64,000 nucleotides of DNA from Eleginops maclovinus (Eukaryota; Chordata; Actinopteri; Perciformes; Eleginopidae): assembly GCF_036324505.1 (NCBI RefSeq), contig NC_086357.1, positions 28,656,293-28,720,292 on the forward strand, read 5' to 3'. This document shows positions 56,216 to 64,000 of the stretch, piece after piece. The first letter of the stretch is position 1. Every line of letters starts with the position of its first letter. The notes beneath the pieces are model-generated. The model saw nothing but the letters and a program-made list of their open reading frames with translations. It had not been told where the DNA came from and did not search any database. Both the position numbers and the translations under genes were made by a program.

Positions 56216-58356
56216 CTAAGAGATGTCCAGGGCTTCCTCTGACTCCAGCTGCTCCTCCATCTTATTCCCTGCTCCCTCTGCAGCCTCCTCTTTCCCCCCC
56301 TCCAGACCCTCACTGTTCATCGTGGAGTCCAGACCCTCCTGGTCAACGCTGGCGTTCTGAGACTCTCCTCCCTCCTCATCCTCATCCTCTACGTCCATCT
56401 CAAACACTCGGATGTGCCTCAGGTTCCCGCTCAGCTGCAGTGGAGGGGAAAGCGAATATTAGCAGAGACCAGGTTCACCCGGAGAGACCAGGTTCACCCG
56501 GAGAGACCAGGTTCAACCGGAGAGACCAGGTTCACCCAGAGAGACCAGGTTCACCCGGAGAGACCAGGTTCAACCGGAGAGACCAGGTTCAACCGGAGAG
56601 ACCAGGTTCACCCGGAGAGACCAGGTTCACCCAGAGAGACCAGGTTCACCCAGAGAGACCAGGTTCACCCAGAGAGACCAGGTTCACCCAGAGAGACCAG
56701 GTTCAACCGGAGAGACCAGGTTCACCCGGAGAGACCAGGTTCACCCAGAGAGACCAGGTTCACCCAGAGAGACCATGTTCACCCGGAGAGACCAGGTTCA
56801 ACCGGAGAGACCAGGTTCACCCGGAGAGACCATGTTCAACCGGAGAGACCAGGTTCACCCAGAGAGACCATGTTCAACCGGAGAGACCATGTTCACCCGG
56901 AGAGACCATGTTCACCCGGAGAGACCATGTTCAACCGGAGAGACCATGTTCACCCGGAGAGACCATGTTCACCCGGAGAGACAGTCCCGGAGAGACCATG
57001 TTCAACCGGAGAGACCATGTTCACCCGGAGAGACCAGGTTCACCCGGAGAGACCATGTTCAACTGGAGAGACCATGTTCACCCGGAGAGACCAGGTTCAC
57101 CCAGAGAGACCATGTTCAACCGGAGAGACCATGTTCACCGGAGAGACCATGTTCAAACCGGAGAGACCATGTTCACCCGGAGAGACCAGGTTCACCCAGA
57201 GAGGACCATGTTCAACCGGAGAGACCATGTTCACCCGGAGAGACCATGTTCACCCGGAGAGACCAGTTTTAATCAGAGAGACCATGTTCACCCGGCGAGA
57301 TCAGGTTCAACCGGAGAGACCAGGTTTAATCAGAGACCATGTTCACCCGGAGAGACCAGGTTCAACCGGAGAGACCAGGTTCACCCGGAGAGACCAGGTT
57401 CATGAGACTCACCACACAGGCCACCTTCCTGATGCCGTTGACGGCCACAAACTGAGCCTTCATGTTCTCCAGCTCCCTCCACTGGTTCCCCAGAACCAGA
57501 CTCTGACAGGGGACAGAACCGCTCTGCTGGTCTAACCTAAACCCAGAGAGAGAAATAGAAACTGTGAAACTACGCTTTGTTTATTTCTAAATTCAATTTA
57601 TGGAAGCAACTTCTGTCTGGTGTCATGTACCATCAGTGAGACACACCAAGATATCACACACATCGCCCCACCCCATCATGCATCTCCTCCCTGTCCCCCC
57701 CTGACCTGAGTCCGGGCTCCCAGCTGAACTCCTCCCCCTCCTTGGAGCTGAGCGCGGCAGAGAGAGGAAGCTGAGCTAAGACCCGCCTCCTGCCTTCCTC
57801 CTCCGACGCCTGCAGCACCACTGTCAGCATCTCGTCGTCATAGAAACGAGCGTCCGTGCAGCTGTACACGCGGTGCGGCCTGAGAAACACAACAGACGTG
57901 TCAGGGGGTCGGGAAGCACTGTGCCTTAGCGTGTGTTTCACATGTGCAGGATCAACAGGAGGGGCTCTCACTGAGCTGCAGCCGCCCCCCCCCTCCTCAG
58001 CCTCCGCCTCCAGAGGACGGCCCAGGTCTATGGACATCACGCTGTGGGGGATGTGTCTGAGAGAGAGAGAGAGACACACACACACACACACACACACGAT
58101 TAGGTACAAGTCTGACTTCTCTCTGTACCTCCAAATTCTGACTTATCTCTGAAAATCTCAGACCTCTGACTTTTTTTTTACCCCACCCACTCCCACAGCC
58201 TCCTCACCTGGTGGGGTCGGTCCCTCTGCGCAACAGGAACAGCTTGCAGGGGGAAACCTCCGGCATGCAGAACACCACGACATGCATTTTGGCTTTCTTA
58301 TCGTTCCACCTGCAGAAACCAACAGGAAGTACAATCAACCTCCGAGTTACAGCAGG

Positions 58357-58394
<38 letters not shown>

Positions 58395-61300
58395 CGTACA
58401 GTGACGGGAGCTCAAACAGCCGGGGAGTGTTTTCAGAGCTGCAAAAACAACAGAAATAAATACACCTTTAATCCTGTTCATGTATTTAAATAAGCGATGA
58501 TCCCCCTGATCCGTACCTCTCTGGCACCGTGTACAGGGGCAGGAACACGGCCTGCTGCACAGACCTGCCGATCACTTCCTGCACACAAGATATCAAACGA
58601 TGAACGAGCAACACGCCATTAATGAAAGCCGCGCTGCAAACACCAAATATAAATAAACTCTGTTCTGTGGAAACAGTTCCTTTAAATACCGCAACTATGT
58701 TCTTATTCTCAAACCCACCCGTAGGAAAGATTATTAAGGCCATTTAAGGTCAAATTAATACACATACTAAGCTGGTGGACGGGGGGGATTGTGAGAATTG
58801 ATTCAGGGGATTTGAGTTTCACATTTAGATGAAAATACGCTGAAGATAATAAAGCCGTACAAAACAGGACACAGAAACTCTCTGAGGTTTTAGAAGAATG
58901 TAGTATTTTTTAAATGCTCATAATCGACACAATGATATTTATATTACAGGTTTAGCTGCAAACAGTCTAACGCGGTCTTATCTGTACTGCTGTAGAGGAA
59001 GAGGAGGAAACTCACTGCAGGTTTCTGGAGACATTGCTCGATGACGCTCTCCATCATCCTCTTAACGAAGTGCAAAGACTTCTGAGGAAACGAGGGGAAC
59101 AGCAGGGGGCTCTCTGGAGAAACAGGTAGCTGTTTTATACACTTTGAATATGAGGAAACAATGAACACACTGCAGGCTTCACAGGTCACTATTTTAATCC
59201 CAGCACAACAGCGTGCATTACAGTAATGAAAACATATGAATAGAATAACATAGAATATATAGAAATAAGAAAAGAATGTATATGAAATTTAATTCAAATA
59301 TATTTATACAAATAAAATGAAAAATACATCATTTATCTTAAAACAAAATATTGGGATATTTGGTGATGTAGTAAAATAGCAGACACTGTTGACACTTCTT
59401 ATTAAGAATAAACTACATTTTTCTACATGAATAGAGGAGCAAATGAGGGGCTGTGCTGGCACCCCATAATTGATTGCAGTATCTAAAGTAAAACCACATC
59501 TCAAACTGATTAAGCACAAGTGGTTTTCTCCTCACTCCAGCATATAACTGAGGTATAAAAGTGCTGATGAATAACTTCTAAAGCTGAGCTGCCGTCTCAC
59601 CCTTCAGCTGCGAGCTCTCCTGCAGGAACCTCAGCCACTGGTTCCCCTTGGTGTTGGGGGGGGACACCAGATCCTCGTCCTCGTCGTTCAGGTACTGCAC
59701 AGAGAGGGAGGTGTTGTTACAGCAGCTCCATTAAATACAACTTAAAGCTAATAAACACACAGAAAAGGTCCTACCTGACCCACTCGCTCCACGTTGAAGT
59801 ACTTCCCTTTGCGGTCAAACAGCTCCTCGTTCTGTGAGAGCAGAGACAGGTTAAACTCACTTTAAAGAGGTGTTTTCATTTCCATCACGGTGACCCCAGG
59901 CTCAGCTCACCTCACTGAAGTGCTCAGACAGGAAGTCAGCCACGAAGGCAATGTCCTTCTGAGTCATCTAGGAGAAATAAAGGAAGTAAAAGTGATTTAT
60001 TTATGACTTGTTAAGCACACCTGTCTCCCAGCAGCTCTGATAACTAACCTTGTTGAGCTCTGGAGGAACGTGCTCCTCACACATCCTCAGCATGGCTGCA
60101 AAAACAATCAATCAAACCTGGTTGTTACAATCGGCACACCGTAATGAATGTGTGTATATCAGGATCAGCAACTCCTGCACAACACTTTTACTCTTACCTA
60201 CATACAACCAGCGGAAGAAGGCTTTAAAGTTCTTCATGCTCTTGTCAATCACCCTGAATGAAGGCAGAGATTATTTGCAGTGAAGTGGAAAACAGCAGCA
60301 GACACAAACTAATATATCCGGCTAACGGTTCATGAACAGCAACGGTTAAACTCACTGCAGAAGTTCGTTTGCTTTCAGAGAAAAGGAGCCCACAGCTGTG
60401 ATCGCACCTGAGAACAGAAACACACGAGGTTTCCAGGACCCAAAACAAAAACAACAAAAAGCCAAAATGTCTTATTTTAAAGTTCTAGATATTTTGGGAT
60501 ATTCTGATGATTAAGGTAAACATTTAATAAAAAAAGATGAAAAACAACAACATTATTTTTCTTTACTCCTCGTTATTATAGATTCACACAAAAGATTATC
60601 AATGATGAGAAGAGAAATAGGTTCTTTTTTATAGGAAGTTATACCTTTCTGAAGAGAAGTGATATATTTGAATATTTTATGAAAATGAATCAGAAACTTG
60701 TCAGAGAAAACTTGTTTTGGGAAATCTAAAATGGTTATCATGAACTTATATATCTGCACCAAAAAAAATCCCAAATTGAGGAGAAAATCATAAACATGAG
60801 ATTAAAGTCTCAAGTATTTGAGATGCTCAAAAGATGTGTTTTTCATCTCAAAAACACTTCTTTAGTTTATTATTAAATGAATATTAAATGCATTAAAGGG
60901 ATGAGTGTTTGCACCTTCTAGAGCGGCAGAGTCCAGACCGAGGGGCTCAAACTTCTGCTTCCACAGAGACATGCCCTTCACCTCACTGAGGTGGTACAGC
61001 AGAGCCTCAGAGCCACTGCAGGGAGGGGGGGATAACACATTGTTCATGGTCGTTATGTTTTGTGCAATGTCTTGTTTTTTTTTATGCTGATGCAACGGAA
61101 AAAATGTCAGAATTTGGGATCAATAAAGTACATCTCATGTCAGGTCAACATCAGGCCCTACAACATGTGTTTCCTTTAACATACAATAAAGCACAACTTC
61201 ATAAAAGAAGAAGAATTAAAGCAGGGTTAGACAGATGTTTCTGTCCTCTACACACATCTCATCATATTTTAAAGAGATTATGTGCAGCTACCTCTGCAGG

Positions 61301-63648
61301 TGGCTGATCACCAGCTTCTGGATGCTGGAGTACGACGACTCGATGGACTGACCCAGCTTCTTCAGACCCTGAGAGGAAATATAAATCACACCTCAGAGGG
61401 GTTTCCAGCTACACACCTATCTGTCCTGCTTTGAAATAAAGTTCAAACAGTCATTCATCTCACCTTCACCGTCAGCTGGTTCATCAGCAGAGCCTGGAGC
61501 TCAGGGCTGGGGGGGCAGAGAGGGTAAATAACATTAGATAAATAAGCAACAACAAACATCTCCGATAGAAACCCTCCCTCACCTTGACTGTCCCCACAGC
61601 AGGAGCTCCAGGAACTCGTCCTGAACCTGAGTGCTGGTGTTCTTCTCCTGCAAAACCAGGAAAAAGACTTCATTTTCAAGTCTCATTTTTGCTAATTTAG
61701 ACTCAATCAGCAGCCAGGCTGTCATATAGGTCACATTCAGTCTCAGTCTTTGGATAAAATGCACAAAAGTTTAGTCATTTTATATAAATATATATACATA
61801 ATATATATATTTCAGCTTTTATGGAGTCATCCTGTACCCATTTTATTTTTCAGAGGCCTTCTGATGCTCTGTGGTTGTCCCTCTACTGTAGCATGTTAGC
61901 TTCAGTGCATGTCAATGGTCTGCAAAGGTTAAAACCCCAGTTGTTGTGACACATCTGGCTCTGACCTGAACGAACTTGGTGAGTCGCAGGTCCATCTGCA
62001 TCAGGATGTCCTCCCACGCCTCACACATGCAGGTGAGGGACAGGTGCAGGTACTGCAGCAGCGTCGAGATGTGGGTGAACTTACGAGACATCCGGGTCAC
62101 CTCCGGGAGGCAGTCTGAGAGGAGGCCGGTGTCCAGCTGCAGGAGGAGGAGACAGGAGGAGGAGGTTATATCAGAGAGGAGGACAGAGGAGACAAAAGGA
62201 GGTTGTATCTGAGATGAGGACAGAGGAGACACAAGGAAGAGGTGAGTATCAGAGAGGAGGACAGAGGAGACAACATGAGGAGGCCAGTGTCCTGCTGCAG
62301 GAGGAGGAGACAGGAGAAGTTTAATATCAGAGGTGAGGACAGAGGAAGTAGGAGGCCGGTGTCCTGCTGCAGGAGGATGAAATAAAACTCAGATAATAGG
62401 ACAGAGGAGATAACATGAGGAGGTGAATATAAGAGAGGAGGACAGAGGAGAAAGGAGACCTGTGTCCAACTAGAGGACAGAGCAGACAGGAGAAGGTGAG
62501 CATCAGAGGTGAGGACAGAGGAGACAGGAGACTTGTGTCCAACTAGAGGACAGAGCAGACAGGAGAAGGTGAGCATCAGAGGTGAGAACAGAGGAGAAAG
62601 GAGGCCGGTGTCCTGTTGCAGGAGGAGACAGGAGGAGGTTATATCAGAGAGGAGGACGGAGTATAAGCATGAGGAGGCCGGTGTCCTGCTGCAGGAGGAG
62701 ACAGGAGGAGGTTATATCAGAGAAGAGGACAGAGGACCTAGAGGAGGTATAACTTGAGTCTGACCTGCAGGTAGCAGATCTGAGGGTCGTTGTCTGTAGA
62801 CCGGACCTCTGTGATGACGGACAGAGACTTCAGGTCCCCGGACAGACTGAGGCTGCGGCAGCTTCCTGAAACCTGCAGATAGACAATCATTCGGACAAAC
62901 AACACAACCAGTTTTTAACTCTTGACCTCAGCCTTCAAAATAGGAGCTCATGTGTTCCCGCCGCTCACCCCGGTCAGAGTGGCGATCTTGTACATGCCGT
63001 ATGCAAACAGTTCCACGAAGCCAGAGTCTCCCCCGAGGACGAGGACGTTCAGCCTGCATGGAGACAAACACTATATAATAACAACCTCCTGTCTACTTTG
63101 AAATAAGGCTGCAGTGAACGGCTTCATGTACCTGACTTCTCCCAGGAGGTTCATTATCTCATCAGACTTCTCCTCACTGCATCACAGGGAGGAAACAAAG
63201 GGCTAAACAAACAGCTGATACCAGAGTACTGATGAAAGCACGAAGACTCACCTGAAGATCTTTGAGGTGGTGCTGTAACTGTGGAAAACAAAGTGTGGAT
63301 AAATGTTATTCAGTGTACTCCTGGTTCCTCTTGATCTGAGTGCAGTTAGAGCTGGCTTTACCTCTTGGGGAGTGTCGGTAGTTTGGGTAGAAACAGTTTG
63401 GACTCATCCTCAGAGTTGTAGAAGGAGCTGAGGGCACTGAGACACAGACAGAAAGACATTAACATCTTAGAAATCAGGCGTCCTTTGTGGTGTTTGATCC
63501 TGAGTTTGTGTTCACCTGCTCTCCTCCGTCACCTCCATCCAGTGCATGCAGGTCACAGAGTTTTGCATGGGGAAGACGTGCAGGATCTCTGCCTTCTCCA
63601 CGCCGCACAGCACCACCTGCTGCGTGTCTCCCAGGTGGAACGCCAGAA
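56216..63648 (-). CDS. anapc4: Anaphase-promoting complex subunit 4 (anapc4), 25 exons, lacks the 5' end
   Basis: APC4 is a platform subunit of the APC/C ubiquitin ligase, with an N-terminal WD40 propeller split by a helical domain. Exons in transcript order: 63648-63516, 63436-63362, 63278-63252, 63176-63132, 63053-62969, 62872-62765, 62136-61966, 61647-61583, 61506-61464, 61368-61292, 61015-60915, 60407-60356, 60253-60198, 60095-60049, 59967-59911, 59831-59775, 59694-59601, 59113-59016, 58578-58517, 58438-58400, 58309-58208, 58056-57972, 57879-57706, 57536-57413, 56434-56216. Matches to the family include CMHWMEVTEES, LPEVTRMSRKFTHIS, LSLTCMCEAWEDILMQMD, LLMNQLTVKGLKKLGQSIES, KGMSLWKQKFEPLGLD, KNFKAFFRWLYV, GKYFNVERVGQYL and YDDEMLTVVLQ. 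About 732 codons are present of the usual about 800, so only the first propeller blades lie outside. The tail is acidic. One +1 frame break at 57985-57993. Confidence 0.95.
56461..57402 (+). repeat. 19-bp minisatellite GAGACCAGGTTCACCCGGA in the last anapc4 intron
   Basis: About 49 copies with CAGG/CATG, CACCC/CAACC and CGG/CAG variants. Because 19 is not a multiple of three and the unit lacks stops, all three + frames stay open for long stretches (apparent proteins up to 402 aa). These are artefacts on the strand opposite anapc4. The array ends 11 bp before the exon 24 donor. Confidence 0.95.
57985..57993 (-). other. anapc4: Frame break at a C9/G9 run inside an anapc4 exon
   Basis: Exon 58056-57972 is 85 nt. 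It enters in the frame reading HIPHSVMSIDLGRPLEAEAEE, but the next exon must be entered one base earlier to read PHRVYSCTDARFYDDE. One surplus base in this nine-base run resolves the phases. An assembly error is the likeliest cause. Confidence 0.8.
62118..62745 (-). repeat. anapc4: Degenerate tandem duplications of an anapc4 acceptor site
   Basis: On the - strand the true junction is CTCCTCCTGCAG|CTGGACACCGGCCTCCTC at 62136. Upstream within the intron about four partial copies recur (near 62281, 62350, 62605 and 62678) as CTCCTGCAG|CAGGACACCGGCCTCC. They are embedded in GGACAGAGGAGA-type purine repeats. Confidence 0.85.
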
Positions 63649-64000
63649 CTGGAGATTAAGGAGAGAATTGAGTTTAAAATATTCATTTTTACATCAAGGG
63701 GGCTATGGTGGATATATGCTGCCATTATAATAAAAGACTAAACAGAAAGCAATGACGGACTAAAATGCTGGAATAAATGCATCATATCAATGGGCACGGT
63801 CAATTGAGAACAAATACATATGCAGAGGAAAAGCAAAACAATTCAATGCATTTTTATCTTTATAATAATAAATGATTTATAAATAAATGAATAAAAAGGT
63901 TAATAAATGTTAACAGAAAATAATAATTGAAAATTAATGAAATATTTAAATAAATTAATACAAAAATTCATTTTCAATTTAATAAAAACATTGTGTTGTA
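63649..64000 (-). other. anapc4 intron running off the window
   Basis: AT-rich sequence with no exon. The upstream anapc4 exons must lie beyond position 64000. Confidence 0.7.

Noticed and set aside
56197..57535. 402- and 373-aa reading frames rich in RRDQVHPERP
   Set aside because: They come from the 19-bp minisatellite opposite anapc4; all frames are open for arithmetic reasons.

Overview
The window is vertebrate nuclear DNA, most likely from a ray-finned (percomorph-type) teleost. The evidence is interrupted genes with GT-AG introns, vertebrate protein families, very dense CA/TG microsatellites, many minisatellites and poly-C runs ahead of splice acceptors. The species cannot be fixed from the sequence. 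No prokaryotic, viral or CRISPR locus was found.

Five protein-coding genes can be built exon by exon. On the + strand, positions 38-27967 hold the C-terminal two thirds of a Furry-family gene, best called fryl (36 exons; it begins before the window). On the - strand follow zar1 (29698-31037, 4 exons), slc10a4 (32431-35297, 3 exons), slain2 (38017-54858, 8 exons plus one candidate 39-nt cassette exon) and anapc4 (56216-63648, 25 exons; its 5' end lies beyond the window). fryl and zar1 converge tail to tail. The order and orientation fryl > < zar1 < slc10a4 < slain2 equals the human 4p12 neighbourhood, which supports fryl over its paralog fry. anapc4 is on the same human chromosome arm but not adjacent there. 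The genes do not form one pathway: fryl (NDR-kinase/morphogenesis scaffold), zar1 (maternal mRNA regulator), slc10a4 (vesicular orphan transporter), slain2 (microtubule plus-end protein) and anapc4 (APC/C platform subunit).

About a fifth of the window is tandem repeat. The most unusual theme is that several minisatellites contain, or directly abut, functional splice sites. The acceptor of fryl exon 19 is repeated about 30 times, the donor of fryl exon 13 about 8 times, and the acceptor of one anapc4 exon about 5 times. Two dispersed repeats carry internally expanded satellites (72-bp and 32-bp units). Three coding exons, one each in fryl, slain2 and anapc4, carry a +1 frame break at a G/C homopolymer. 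This looks like systematic homopolymer over-calling in the assembly rather than gene decay. No new biological system could be demonstrated; the splice-site-bearing minisatellites are the best lead.
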